DNA of 64,000 nucleotides from Cinclus cinclus (taxonomy: Eukaryota; Chordata; Aves; Passeriformes; Cinclidae): assembly GCF_963662255.1 (NCBI RefSeq), contig NC_085068.1, positions 992,001 to 1,056,000 of the forward strand. Direction: 5' to 3'. The position numbers and the translations under genes were made by a program. A model generated the notes under the pieces. That model was not told where the DNA came from. It made no database searches and saw only the letters and a list, made by a program, of their open reading frames with translations. Positions 11,709-23,226 of this stretch are shown here, in pieces (positions within the stretch are counted from its first letter, which is position 1; every line of letters starts with the position of its first letter).

Positions 11709-11745
11709 TTGATGTCACAATGAATCATTTGATTCTTGGCCTCCA
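11709..11745 (+). repeat. Subunit S3 of the monomer (37 bp)
   Basis: Begins TTGATGTCACAATGAATC and ends TTGGCCTCCA. It is the partner of S6, sharing TGTCA, the AATGnnATC region and the terminal GCCTCCA. It contains a short dyad at 11722-11735 and is the site where one monomer subtype carries a full TGACGTCA octamer. Confidence 0.88.
11722..11735. repeat. Dyad GAATCA-TT-TGATTC in S3
   Basis: Perfect six-base arms around a two-base centre. Present in P1, P2 and most P3 monomers. It is weakened by one mismatch in P4 (GAACCATTTGATTC) and in the GAATTATTTGATTC and CATTTAAATCTT variants. Confidence 0.75.
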
Positions 11746-11782
11746 TGGTGTCATAATGGTTCCTTGTTTCTATTGGGCCCCA
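11746..11782 (+). repeat. Subunit S4 of the monomer (37 bp), class-defining
   Basis: The most variable subunit, and the first of the three that define the monomer classes. P1 has TTGTACCAGGTTTT, P2 has GGTTCCTTGTTTCTATTGGG, P3 has TAGATCCTTGCTTCTATTGG followed by TCCCCG, and P4 has TTGCTTCTATAGGTCCCC. The start TGGTGTCATAATGG keeps the core of S1. Confidence 0.85.
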
Positions 11783-11819
11783 TGCTGTCACAATTCATCC
11801 CTGGCCCTTTTACGCCCCC
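11783..11819 (+). repeat. Subunit S5 of the monomer (37 bp), class-defining
   Basis: Begins TGCTGTCACAATTCATCC. The right end is class-specific: TTTTAGGCCCA in P1, TTTTACGCCCCC in P2, CTTTTTATACCCCC in P3 (one extra T, making P3 221 bp) and TCCTTTTGCGCCCCC in P4. P1 copies usually have TGCTTTCAC and P3 copies TGCTGTAAC at the start. Confidence 0.85.
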
Positions 11820-11855
11820 TGGTGTCAAATGGGATCCTGGGATTATTAGCCTCCA
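11820..11855 (+). repeat. Subunit S6 of the monomer (36 bp), class-defining
   Basis: Begins TGGTGTCAAATGGGATCC in P2. P1 and P3 have GGGATCATTAGATTGTTAG, with GTGTCA or GTGCCACAAG before it. P4 has GGGATTCTTAGATTGTTAG. The last base before the next TTGGG is A, G or C through CCTCCA, CCTCCG and CCTGCA variants, partly a CpG decay series. Confidence 0.85.
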
Positions 11856-11869
11856 TTGGGTCACAATGG
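11853..11869. repeat. Dyad CCATTG-5-CAATGG at the monomer junction
   Basis: Six-base perfect arms (CCATTG and CAATGG) flank the spacer GGTCA at the S6/S1 border. Where S6 ends CCTGCA the arms shorten to five bases (CATTG/CAATG). The motif or its short form occurs at nearly every monomer border and is the least variable part of the array. Confidence 0.75.
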
Positions 11870-14066
11870 ATCCTTGCTTCTCTTAACCCCTGTGCTGTCA
11901 CAATGCATCCCATGCCCTTTTAGGCCACTTGATGTCACAATGAATCATTTGATTCTTGGCCTCCATGGTGGTGCAATTGTACCAGGTTTTAATTGGGCCC
12001 CATGCTTTCACAATACATCCCTGCCCCTTTTAGGCCCATTGGTGTCAAAAGGGATCATTAGATTGTTAGCCTCCATTGGGTCACAATGGATCCTTGCTTC
12101 TCTTAACCCCTGTGCTGTCACAATGCATCCCATGCCCTTTTAGGCCACATGACGTCACAATGAATTATTTGATTCTTGGCCTCCATGGCGGCATAATAGA
12201 TCCTTGCTTCTATTGGTCCCCGTGCTGTAACAATCCAACCCTGGCCCTTTTTATACCCCCTGGTGCCACAAGGGATCATTAGATTGTTAGCCTGCATTGG
12301 GTCACAATGGTTCCTTCCTTCTCTTAACCTCTGTGGTGTCACAATGCATCCCATGCCCTTTTAGGCCACTTGATGTCACAATGAATCATTTGATTCTTGG
12401 CCTCCATGGTGGCATAATTGTACCAGGTTTTACTTGGGCCCCATGCTGTCACAATTCATCCCTGGCCCTTTTAGGCCCATTGGTGTCACAAGGGATCATT
12501 AGCTTGTTAGCCTGCATTGGGTCACAATGGTTCCTTGCTTCTCTTAACCCCTGTGCTGTCACAATGCATCCCATGCCCTTTTAGGCCACTTGATGTCACA
12601 ATGAATCATTTGATTCTTGGCCTCCATGGTGTCATAATGGTTCCTTGTTTCTATTGGGCCCCATGCTGTCACAATTCATCCCTGGCCCTTTTACGCCCCC
12701 TGGTGTCAAATGGGATCCTGGGATTATTAGCCTCCATTGGGTCACAATGGATGCTAGCTTCTCTTAACCCCTGTGCTGTCACAATGCGTCCCATGCCCTT
12801 TTAGGCCACTTGATGTCACAATGAATCATTTGATTCTTGGCCTCCACGGTGCCATAATAGATCCTTGCTTCTATTGGTCCCCGTGCTGTAACAATCCATC
12901 CCTGGCCCTTTTTATACCCCCTGGTGGCACGAGGGATCATTAGATTGGTAGCCTGCATTGGGTCACAATGGTTCCTTGCTTCTCTTAACCTCTGTGGTGT
13001 CACAATGCATTCCAAGCCCTTTTAGGCCACTTGATGTCACAATGAACCATTTGATTCTTGGCCTTCATGGTGTCATAATGGTTCCTTGCTTCTATAGGTC
13101 CCCATGCTGTCAGAGTTCATCCGTGGTCCTTTTGCGCCCCCTGGTGTCAAAAGCGATTCTTAGATTCTTAGATTGTTAGCCTCCATTGGGTCACAATGGA
13201 TCCTTGCTTCTCTTAACCTCTGTGGTGTCACAATGCATCCCATGCCCTTTTAGGCCACTTGATGTCACAATGAATCATTTGATTCTTGGCCTCCATGGTG
13301 GCAGAATTGTACCAGGTTTTACTTGGGCCCCATGCTTTCACAATTCATCCCTGCCCCTTTTAGGCCCATTGGTGTTAAAAGGGATCATTAGATTGTTAGC
13401 CTGCATTGGGTCACAATGGTTCCTTGCTTCTCTTAACCCCTGTGCTGTCACAATGCATCCCATGCCCTTTTAGGCCACATGATGTCACAATGAATCATTT
13501 GATTCTTGGCCTCCATGGTGGCATAATAGATCCTTGCATCTATTGGTCCCCGAGCTGTAACAATTCATCCCTGCCCCTTTTAGGCGCATTGGTGTCACAA
13601 GGGATGATTAGATTGTTAGCCTGCATTGGGTCACAATGGTTCCTTGCTTCTCTTAACCTCTGTGGTGTCACAATGCATCCCATGCCCTTTTAGGCCACTT
13701 GATGTCACAATGAATCATTTGATTCTTGGCCTCCATGGTGTCATAATGGTTCCTTGTTTCTATTGGGCCCCATGCTGTCACAATTCATCCCTGGCCCTTT
13801 TACGCCCCCTGGTGTCAAATGGGATCCTGGGATTATTAGCCTCCATTGGGTCACAATGGATCCTTGCTTCTCTTAACCCCTGTGCTGTCACAATGCATCC
13901 CATGCCCTTTTAGGCCACTTGATGTCACAATGAATTATTTGATTCTTGGCCTCCACGGTGGCATAATAGATCCTTGCTTCTATTGGTCCCCGTACTATAA
14001 CAATCCATCCCTGGCCCTTTTTATACCCCCTGGTGCCACAGGGGATCATTAGATTGTTAGCCTGCA

Positions 14067-14286
14067 TTGGGTCACAATGGTTCCTTGCTTCTCTTAACCT
14101 CTGTGGTGTCACAATGCATTCCAAGCCCTTTTAGGCCACTTGGTCTTACAATGAATCATTTAATTCTTGGCCTCCATGGTGGCGTAATTGTACCAGGTTT
14201 TTATTGGGCCCCATGCTGTCACAATTCATCCCTGGCCCTTTTATGCCCCCTGGTGTCAAAAGTGATTCTTAGATTGTTAGCCTGCA
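14067..14286 (+). repeat. Three-class mosaic monomer
   Basis: S1-S2 are P4-like (ATTCCAAGCCC, TTGGTCTTACAATG), S4 is P1 (TTGTACCAGGTTTTTATTG), S5 is P2-like (CTGTCACAATTCATCC, CCTTTTATGCCCCC) and S6 is P4 (AAAAGTGATTCTTAG). The switches fall at or near subunit borders. The same mosaic recurs at 50021-50240. Confidence 0.85.
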
Positions 14287-17200
14287 TTGGGTCACAATGG
14301 TTCCTTACTTCTCTTAACCCCTGTGCTGTCACAATGCATCCCATGCCCTTTTAGGCCACTTGATGTCACAATGAATCATTTAATTCTTGGCCTCCATGGT
14401 GGCGTAATTGTACCAGGTTTTAAGTGGGCCCCATGCTTTCACAATATATCCCTGCCCCTTCTAGGCCCATTGGTGTCAAAAGGGATCATTAGATTGTTAG
14501 CCTCCATTGGGTCACAATGGATCCTTGCTTCTCTTAACCCCTGTGCTGTCACAATGCATCCCATGCCCTTTTAGGCCACATGATGTCACAATGAATCATT
14601 TGATTCTTGGCCTCCATTGTGGCATAATTGTACCAGGTTTTATTGGGCCCCATGCTTTCACAATTCATCCCTGCCCCTTTTAGGCCCATTGGTGTCACAA
14701 GGGATCATTAGACTGTTAGCCTGCATTGGGTCACAATGGTTCCTTGCTTCTCTTAACCTCTGTGGTGTCACAATGCATCCCATGCCCTTTTAGGCCACTT
14801 GATGTCACAATGAATCATTTGATTCTTGGCCTCCATGGTGTCATAATGGTTCCTTGTTTCTATTGGGCCCCATGCTGTCACAATTCATCCCTGGGCCTTT
14901 TACACCCCCTGGTGTCAAATGGGATCCTGGGATTATTAGCCTCCATTGGGTCACAATGGATCCTTGCTTCTCTTAACCCCTGTGCTGTCACAAGGCATCC
15001 CATGCCTTTTAGGCCCCTTGATGTCACAATGAATCATTTGATTCTTGGCCTCCATGGTGCCATAATAGATCCTTGCTTCTATTGGTCCCCGTGCTGTAAC
15101 AATCCATCCCTGGCCCTATTGCAACCCCTGGTGCCACAAGGGATCATTAGATTGTTAGCCTGCATTGGGTCACAATGGTTCCTTGCTTCTCTTAACCTCT
15201 GTGGTGTCACAATGCATTCCAAGCCCTTTTAGGCCACTTGATGTCACAATGAACCATTTGATTCTTGGCCTTCATGGTGTCATAATGGTTCCTTGCTTCT
15301 ATAGGTCCCCATGCTGTCAGAGTCCATCCGTGGTCCTTTTGCGCCCCCTGATGTCAAAAGGGATTCTTAGATTGTTAGCCTGCATTGGGTCACAATGGTT
15401 CCTTGCTTCTCTTAACCCCTGGGCTGTCACAATGCTACCCATGCCCTTTTAGGCCACTTGATGTCACAATGAATCATTTAAATCTTGGCCTCCATGGTGG
15501 CGTAATTGTACCAGGTTTTAATTGGGCCCCATGCTTTCACAATTCATCCCTGCCCCTTTTAGGCCCATTGGTGTTAAAAGGGATCATTAGCTTGTTAGCC
15601 TCCATTGGGTCACAATGGATCCTTGCTTCTCTTAACCCCTGTGCTGTCACAATGCATCCCATGCCCTTTTAGGCCACATGATGTCACAATGAATCATTTG
15701 ATTCTTGGCCTCCACGGTGGCATAATATATCCTTGCTTCTATTGGTCCCCGTGCTGTTACAATCCATCCCTGGCCCTTTTTATAGCCCCTGGTGCCACAA
15801 GGGATCATTAGATTGTTAGCCTGCATTGGGTCACAATGGATCCTAGCTTCTCTTAACCCCTGTGGTGTCACAATGCATCCCATGCCCTTTTGTGCCACTT
15901 GATGTCACAATGAATCATTTGATTCTTGGCCTCCATGGTGGCAGAATTGTACCAGGTTTTACTTGGGCCCTATGCTTTCACAATTCATCCCTGCCCCTTT
16001 TAGGCTCATTGGTGTCAAAAGGGATCATTAGATTGTTAGCCTGCATTGGGTCACAATGGTTCCTTGCTTCTCTTAACCTCTGTAGTGTCACAATGCATCC
16101 CATGCCCTTTTAGGCCACTTGATGTCACAATGAATCATTTGATTCTTGGCCTCCACCGTGGCATAATAGATCCTTGCTTCTATTGGTCCCCATGCTGTCA
16201 CAATTCATCCCTGGCCCTTTTACGCCCCCTGGTGTCAAATGGGATCCTGGGATTATTAGCCTCCGTTGGGTCACAATGGATCCTTGCTTCTCTTAACCCC
16301 TGTGCTGTCACAATGCATCCCATGCCCTTTTAGGCCACTTGATGTCACAATGAATCATTTGATTCTTGGCCTCCACGGTGGCATAATAGATCCTTGCTTC
16401 TATTGGTCCCCGTGCTGTAACAATCCATCCCTGGCCCTTTTTATACCCCCTGGTGCCACAAGGGATCATTAGATTGTTAGCCTGCATTGGGTCACAATGG
16501 TTCCTTGCTTCTCTTAACCTCTGTGGTGTCACAATGCATCCCATGCCCTTTTAGGCCACATGATGTCACAATGAATCATTTGATTCTTGGCCTCCACGGT
16601 GGCATAATAGATCCTTGCTTCTATTGGTCCCCGTGCTGTAACAATCCATCCCTGGCCCTTTTTATACCCCCTGGTGCCACAAGGGATCATTAGATTGTTA
16701 GCCTGCATTGGGTCACAATGGTTCCTTGCTTCTCTTAACCTCTGTGGTGTCACAATGCATTCCAAGCCCTTTTAGGCCACTAGATGTCACAATGAACCAT
16801 TTGATTCTTGGCCTTCATGGTGTCATAATGGTTCCTTGCTTCTATAGGTCCCCACGCTGTCAAGGTTCATCCGTGGTCCTTTTGCGCCCCCTGGTGTCAA
16901 AAGGGATTCTTAGATTGTTAGCCTGCATTGGGTCACAATGGTTCCTTGCTTCTCTTAACCCCTGTGGTGTCACAATGCATCCCATGCCCTTTTGTGCCAC
17001 TTGATGTCACAATGAATCATTTCATTCTTGGCCGCCATGGTGGCATAATTGTACCAGGTTTTACTTGGGCCCCATGCTGTCACAATTCATCCCTGGCCCT
17101 TTTAGGCCCATTGGTGTCACAAGGGATCATTAGCTTGTTAGCCTGCATTGGGTCACAATGGTTCCTTGCTTCTCTTAACCCCTGTGCTGTCACAATGCAT

Positions 17201-18917
17201 CCCATGCCCTTTTAGGCCACTTGATGTCACAATGAATCATTTGATTCTTGGCCTCCATGGTGTCATAATGGTTCCTTGTTTCTATTGGGCCCCATGCTGT
17301 CACAATTCATCCCTGGCCCTTTTACGCCCCCTGGTGTCAAATGGGATCCTGGGATTATTAGCCTCCATTGGGTCACAATGGATGCTAGCTTCTCTTAACC
17401 CCTGTGCTGTCACAATGCGTCCCATGCCCTTTTAGGCCACTTGATGTCACAATGAATAATTTGATTCTTGGCCTCCATGGTGGCGTATTTGTACCAGGTT
17501 TTAATTGGGCCCCATGCTTTCACAATATATCACGGCCCCTTTTAGGCCCATTGGTGTGAACAGGGATCATTAGATTGTTAGCCTCCATTGGGTCACAATG
17601 GATCCTTGCTTCTCTTAACCCCTGTGCTGTCACAATGCATCCCATGCCCTTTTAGGCCACATGATGTCACAATGAATCATTTGATTCTTGGCCTCCACCG
17701 TGGCATAATAGATCCTTGCTTCTATTGGTCCCCGTACTGTAACAATCCATCCCTGGCCCTTTTTATACCCCCTGGTGCCACAAGGGATCATTAGATTGTT
17801 AGCCTGCATTGGGTCACAATGGTTCCTTGCTTCTCTTAACCTCTGTGGTGTCACAATGCATTCCAAGCCCTTTTAGGCCACTTGATGTCACAATGAACCA
17901 TTTGATTCTTGGCCTTCATGGTGTCATAATGGTTCCTTGCTTCTATAGGTCCCCATGCTGTCAGAGTTCATCCGTGGTCCTTTTGCGCCCCCTGGTGTCA
18001 AAAGGGATTCTTAGATTCTTAGATTGTTAGCCTCCATTGGGTCACAATGGATCCTTGCTTCTCTTTACCTCTGTGGTGTCACAATGCATCCCATGCCCTT
18101 TTAGGCCACTTGATGTCACAATGAATCATTTGATTCTTGGCCTCCATGGTGGCGTAATTGTACCAGGTTTTAATTGGGGCCCATGCTTTCACAATACATC
18201 CCTGCCCCTTTTAGGCCCATTGGTGTCAAAAGGGATCATTAGATTGTTAGCCTCCATTGGGTCACAATGGATCCTTGCTTCTCTTAACCCCTGTGCTGTC
18301 ACAATGCATCCCATGCCCTTTTAGGCCACATGACGTCACAATGAATTATTTGATTCTTGGCCTCCATGGCGGCATAATAGATCCTTGCTTCTATTGGTCC
18401 CCGTGCTGTAACAATCCATCCCTGGCCCTTTTTATACCCCCTGGCGCCACAAGGGATCATTAGATTGTTAGCCTGCATTGGGTCACAATGGTTCCTTGCT
18501 TCTCTTAACCTCTGTGGTGTCACAATGCATTCCAAGCCCTTTTAGGCCACTAGATGTCACAATGAACCATTTGATTCTTGGCCTTCATGGTGTCATAATG
18601 GTTCCTTGCATCTATAGGTCCCCATGCTGTCAGAGTTCATCCGTGGTCCTTTTGCGCCCCCCGGTGTCAAAAGGGATTCTTAGATTGTTAGCCTGCATTG
18701 GGTCACAATGGTTCCTTGCTTCTCTTAACCTCTGTGGTGTCACAATGCATCCCATGCCCTTTTAGGCCACTTGATGTCACAATGAATCATTTGATTCTTG
18801 GCCTCCATGGTGGCATAATTGTACCAGGTTTTACTTGGGCCCCATGCTGTCACAATTCATCCCTGGCCCTTTTAGGCCCATTGGTGTCACAAGGGATCAT
18901 TAGCTTGTTAGCCTGCA

Positions 18918-19027
18918 TTGGGTCACAATGGTTCCTTGCTTCTCTTAACCCCTGTGCTGTCACAATGCATCCCTGGCCATTTTACGCCCCCTGGTGTCAA
19001 ATGGGATCCTGGGATTATTAGCCTCCA
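18918..19027 (+). repeat. Half monomer (110 bp) from loss of three subunits
   Basis: S1 (18918-18954) is followed by a hybrid subunit (18955-18991) that starts as S2, TGCTGTCACAATGCATCC, and ends as S5, CTGGCCATTTTACGCC. S6 follows at 18992-19027. S3 and S4 are missing, along with parts of S2 and S5, a net loss of exactly 110 bp. The intact parent arrangement is visible at 53990-54209, which has the same rare GGCCATTTTACG. The crossover lies in the ATCCCTGGCC/ATCCCATGCC similarity between S2 and S5. Confidence 0.9.
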
Positions 19028-21235
19028 TTGGGTCACAATGGATGCTAGCTTCTCTTAACCCCTGTGCTGTCACAATGCGTCCCATGCCCTTTTAGTCCAC
19101 TTGATGTCACAATGAATCATTTGATTCTTGGCCTCCACCGTGGCATAATAGATCCTTGCTTCTATTGGTCCCCGTGCTGTAACAATCCATCCCTGGCCCT
19201 TTTTATACCCCCTGGTGCCACAAGGGATCATTAGATTGTTAGCCTGCATTGGGTCACAATGGTTCCTTGCTTCTCTTAACCTCTGTGGTGTCACAATGCA
19301 TTCCAAGCCCTTTTAGGCCACTTGATGTCACAATGAACCATTTGATTCTTGGCCTTCATGGTGTCATAATGGTTCCTTGCTTCTATAGGTCCCCATGATG
19401 TCAGAGTTCATCCGTGGTCCTTTTGCGCCCCCTGGTGTCAAAAGGGATTCTTAGATTCTTAGATTGTTAGCCTCCATTGGGTCACAATGGATCCTTGCTT
19501 CTCTTTACCTCTGTGGTGTCACAATGCATCCCATGCCCTTTTAGGCCACTTGATGTCACAATGAATCATTTGATTCTTGGCCTCCATGGTCGCGTAATTG
19601 TACCAGGTTTTAATTGGGGCCCATGCTTTCACAATACATCCCTGCCCCTTTTAGGCCCATTGGTGTCAAAAGGGATCATTAGATTGTTAGCCTCCATTGG
19701 GTCACAATGGATCCTTGCTTCTCTTAACCCCTGTGCTGTCACAATGCATCCCATGCCCTTTTAGGCCACTTGATGTCACAATGAATCATTTAATTCTTGG
19801 CCTCCATGGTGGCGTAATTGTACCAGGTTTTAAGTGGGCCCCATGCTTTCACAATATATCCCTGCCCTTTTAGGCCCATTGGTGTCAAAAGGGATCATTA
19901 GATTGTTAGCCTCCATTGGGTCACAATGGATCCTTGCTTCTCTTAACCCCTGTGCTGTCACAATGCATCCCATGCCCTTTTAGGCCACATGATGTCACAA
20001 TGAATCATTTGATTCTTGGCCTCCATGGTGGCAGAATTGTACCAGGTTTTATTGGGCCCCATGCTTTCACAATTCATCCCTGCCCCTTTTAGGCCCATTG
20101 GTGTCACAAGGGATCATTAGATTGTTAGCCTCCATTGGGTCACAATGGTTCCTTGCTTCTCTTAACCTCTGTGGTGTCACAATGCATCCCATGCCCTTTT
20201 AGGCCACTTGATGTCACAATGAATCATTTGATTCTTGGCCTCCATGGTGTCATAATGGTTCCTTGTTTCTATTGGGCCCCATGCTGTCACAATTCATCCC
20301 TGGCCCTTTTACGCCCCCTGGTGTCAAATGGGATCCTGGGATTATTAGCCTCCATTGGGTCACAATGGATCCTTGCTTCTCTTAACCCCTGTGCTGTCAC
20401 AAGGCATAGCATGCCTTTTAGGCCACTTGATGTCACAATGAATCATTTGATTCTTGGCCTCCATGGTGCCATAATAGATCCTTGCTTCTATTGGTCCCCG
20501 TGCTGTAACAATCCATCCCTGGCCCTTTTTATACCCCCTGGTGCCACAAGGGATCATTAGATTGTTAGCCTGCATTGGGTCACAATGGTTCCTTGCTTCT
20601 CTTAACCTCTGTGGTGTCACAATACATTCCAAGCCCTTTTAGGCCACTTGATGTCACAATGAACCATTTGATTCTTGGCCTTCATGGTGTCATAATGGTT
20701 CCTTGCTTCTATAGGTCCCCATGCTGTCAGAGTCCATCCGTGGTCCTTTTGCGCCCCCTGGTGTCAAAAGGGATTCTTAGATTGTTAGCCTGCATTGGGT
20801 CACAATGGTTCCTTGCTCCTCTTAACCCCTGTGCTGTCACAATGCAACCCATGCCCTTTTAGGCCACTTGATGTCACAATGAATCATTTAAATCTTGGCC
20901 TCCATGGTGGCGTAATTGTACCAGGTTTTAATTGGGCCCCATGCTTTCACAATTCATCCCTGCCCCTTTTAGGCCCATTGGTGTTAAAAGGGATCATTAG
21001 CTTGTTAGCCTCCATTGGGTCACAATGGATCCTTGCTTCTCTTAACCCCTGTGCTGTCACAATGCATCCCATGCCCTTTTAGGCCACATGATGTCACAAT
21101 GAATCATTTGATTCTTGGCCTCCACGGTGGCATAATATATCCTTGCTTCTATTGGTCCCCGTGCTGTTACACTCCATCCCTGGCCCTTTTTATACCCCCT
21201 GGTGCCACAAGGGATCATTAGATTGTTAGCCTGTA

Positions 21236-21455
21236 TTGGGTCACAATGGATCCTTGCTTCTCTTAACCCCTGTGGTGTCACAATGCATCCCATGCCCTTT
21301 TGTGCCACTTGATGTCACAATGAATCATTTGATTCTTGGCCTCCATGGTGGCAGAATTGTACCAGGTTTTACTTGGGCCCCATGCTTTCACAATTCATCC
21401 CTGCCCCTTTTAGGCTCATTGGTGTCAAATGGGATCCTGGGATTATTAGCCTCCG
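21236..21455 (+). repeat. P1/P2 mosaic monomer
   Basis: S4 and S5 are P1 (GGCAGAATTGTACC, TTTTAGGCTC) and S6 is P2 (GGGATCCTGGGATTATTAG). Copies are at 28189 and 34032. In the distal block the same place holds two separate monomers (57969 P1 and 58189 P2), so this is the scar of a one-monomer deletion. Confidence 0.85.
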
Positions 21456-23226
21456 TTGGGTCACAATGGATCCTTGCTTCTCTTAACCCCTGTGCTGTCA
21501 CAATGCATCCCATGCCCTTTTAGGCCACTTGATGTCACAATGAATCATTTGATTCTTGGCCTCCACGGTGGCATAATAGATCCTTGCTTCTATTGGTCCC
21601 CGTGCTGTGACAATCCATCCCTGGCCCTTTTTATACCCCCTGGTGCCACAAGGGATCATTAGATTGTTAGCCTGCATTGGGTCACAATGGTTCCTTGCTT
21701 CTCTTAACCTCTGTGGTGTCACAATGCATTCCAAGCCCTTTTAGGCCACTTGGTCTTACAATGAACCATTTGATTCTTGGCCTTCATGGTGTCATAATGG
21801 TTCCTTGCTTCTATAGGTCCCCATGCTGTCAGAGTTCATCCGTGGTCCTTTTGCGCCCCCTGGTGTCAAGAGGCATTCTTAGATTCTGAGATTGTTAGCC
21901 TGCATTGGGTCACAACGTATCCTTGCTTCTCTTAACCCCTGTGGTGTCACAATGCATCCCATGCCCTTTTAGGCCACATGATGTCACAATGAATCATTTG
22001 ATTCTTGGCCTCCACGGTGCCATAATAGATCCTTGCTTCTATTGGTCCCCGTGCTGTAACAATCCATCCCTGGCCCTTTTTATACCCCCTGGTGCCACAA
22101 GGGATCATTAGATTGTTAGCCTGCATTGGGTCACAATGGTTCCTTGCTTCTCTTAACCTCTGTGGTGTCACAATGCATTCCAAGCCCTTTTAGGCCACTT
22201 GATGTCACAATGAACCATGTGATTCTTGGCCTTCATGGTGTCATAATGGTTCCTTGCTTCTATAGGTCCCCATGCTGTCAGAGTCCATCCGTGGTCCTTT
22301 TGCGCCCCCTGGTGTCAAAAGGGATTCTTAGATTGTTAGCCTGCATTGGGTCACAAGGGTTCCTTGCTTCTCTTAACCCCTGTGCTGTCACAATGCAACC
22401 CATGCCGTTTTAGGCCACTTGATGTCACAATGAATCATTTAAATCTTGGCCTCCATGGTGGCGTAATTGTACCAGGTTTTAATTGGGCCCCATGCTTTCA
22501 CAATTCAACCCTGCCCCTTTTAGGCCCATTGGTGTTAAAAGGGATCATTAGATTGTTAGCCTCCATTGGGTCACAATGGATCCTTGCTTCTCTTAACCCC
22601 TGTGCTGTCACAATGCATCCCATGCCCTTTTAGGCCACATGATGTCACAATGAATCATTTGATTCTTGGCCTCCACGGTGGCATAATATATCCTTGCTTC
22701 TATTGGTCCCCGTGCTGTTACAATCCATCCCTGGCCCTTTTTATACCCCCTGGTGCCACAAGGGATCATTAGATTGTTAGCCTGCATTGGGTCACAATGG
22801 ATCCTAGCTTCTCTTAACCCCTGTGGTGTCACAATGCATCCCATGCCCTTTTGTGCCACTTGATGTCACAATGAATCATTTGATTCTTGGCCTCCATGGT
22901 GGCAGAATTGTACCAGGTTTTACTTGGGCCCCATGCTTTCACAATTCATCCCTGCCCCTTTTAGGCTCATTGGTGTCACAAGGGATCATTAGATTGTTAG
23001 CCTGCATTGGGTCACAATGGTTCCTTGCTTCCCTTAACCTCTGTGGTGTCACAATGCATCCCATGCCCTTTTAGGCCACTTGATGTCACAATGAATCATT
23101 TGATTCTTGGCCTCCATGGTGTCATAATGGTTCCTTGTTTCTATTGGGCCCCATGCTGTCACAATTCATCCCTGGCCCTTTTACGCCCCCTGGTGTCAAA
23201 TGGGATCCTGGGATTATTAGCCTCCA

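Larger units (their letters stand above)
11636..11855 (+). repeat. Reference 220 bp monomer (class P2)
   Basis: Chosen as a clean, full-length monomer. It splits into six units of 37, 36, 37, 37, 37 and 36 bp (S1 to S6), each starting TG or TTG followed by a TGTCA or GGTCA core. Base count is T 76, C 61, G 44, A 39, with one CpG (in S5, TTTTACGCC). The class-defining features of P2 are S4 with GGTTCCTTGTTTCTATTG, S5 ending TTTTACGCCCCC and S6 with GGGATCCTGGGATTATTAG. S6 holds a BamHI recognition site, so a restriction ladder would be expected. Confidence 0.95.
10535..13185 (+). repeat. Twelve-monomer block, paralogue of 42517-44506
   Basis: Class order (3/1)-1-3-4-1-2-1-3-1-2-3-4, ending in a 228 bp P4. 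Monomers 10535 to 11196 align to 42517 to 43178 at offset 31982. Offset 31762 applies at 11856, and 31321 from 12517 onward, so the distal copy lacks one and then two monomers. The P1 at 10755 has an unusual S4 (GGCTTGATTGTTCCCGG), and 11416 has a CCACCGTGG variant. Confidence 0.8.
13186..20794 (+). repeat. Diverse block of about 34 monomers, paralogue of 49140-57527
   Basis: Class order: 1-(3/1)-2-3-mosaic-1-1-2-3-4-1-3-1-(3/2)-3-3-4-1-2-1-3-4-1-3-4-1-half-3-4-1-1-1-2-3-4. It aligns with the distal block at offsets that step from 35954 to 35953, 35292, 35072, 35182, 35842, 36283 and 36733. Apart from single-base differences, each step corresponds to whole monomers or, once, half a monomer. 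A private S5 variant (GGCCCTATTGCAACCCC, about 15112-15128) recurs in the distal copy near 51067, supporting block duplication rather than convergence. Confidence 0.82.

Noticed and set aside
11856..11864. Nuclear-receptor half-site GGGTCA at each monomer start
   Set aside because: A single six-base half-site without a correctly spaced partner. It is expected from the repeat sequence alone.
14726..15232. Longest reading frame, 168 codons (also at 50680-51186)
   Set aside because: It begins at a TTG, spans more than two satellite monomers, and exists only because one-base deletions remove the usual TAG in S2. The 220 bp period is not a multiple of three, so no continuous repeat protein is possible. 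No signal, domain or codon bias supports it.
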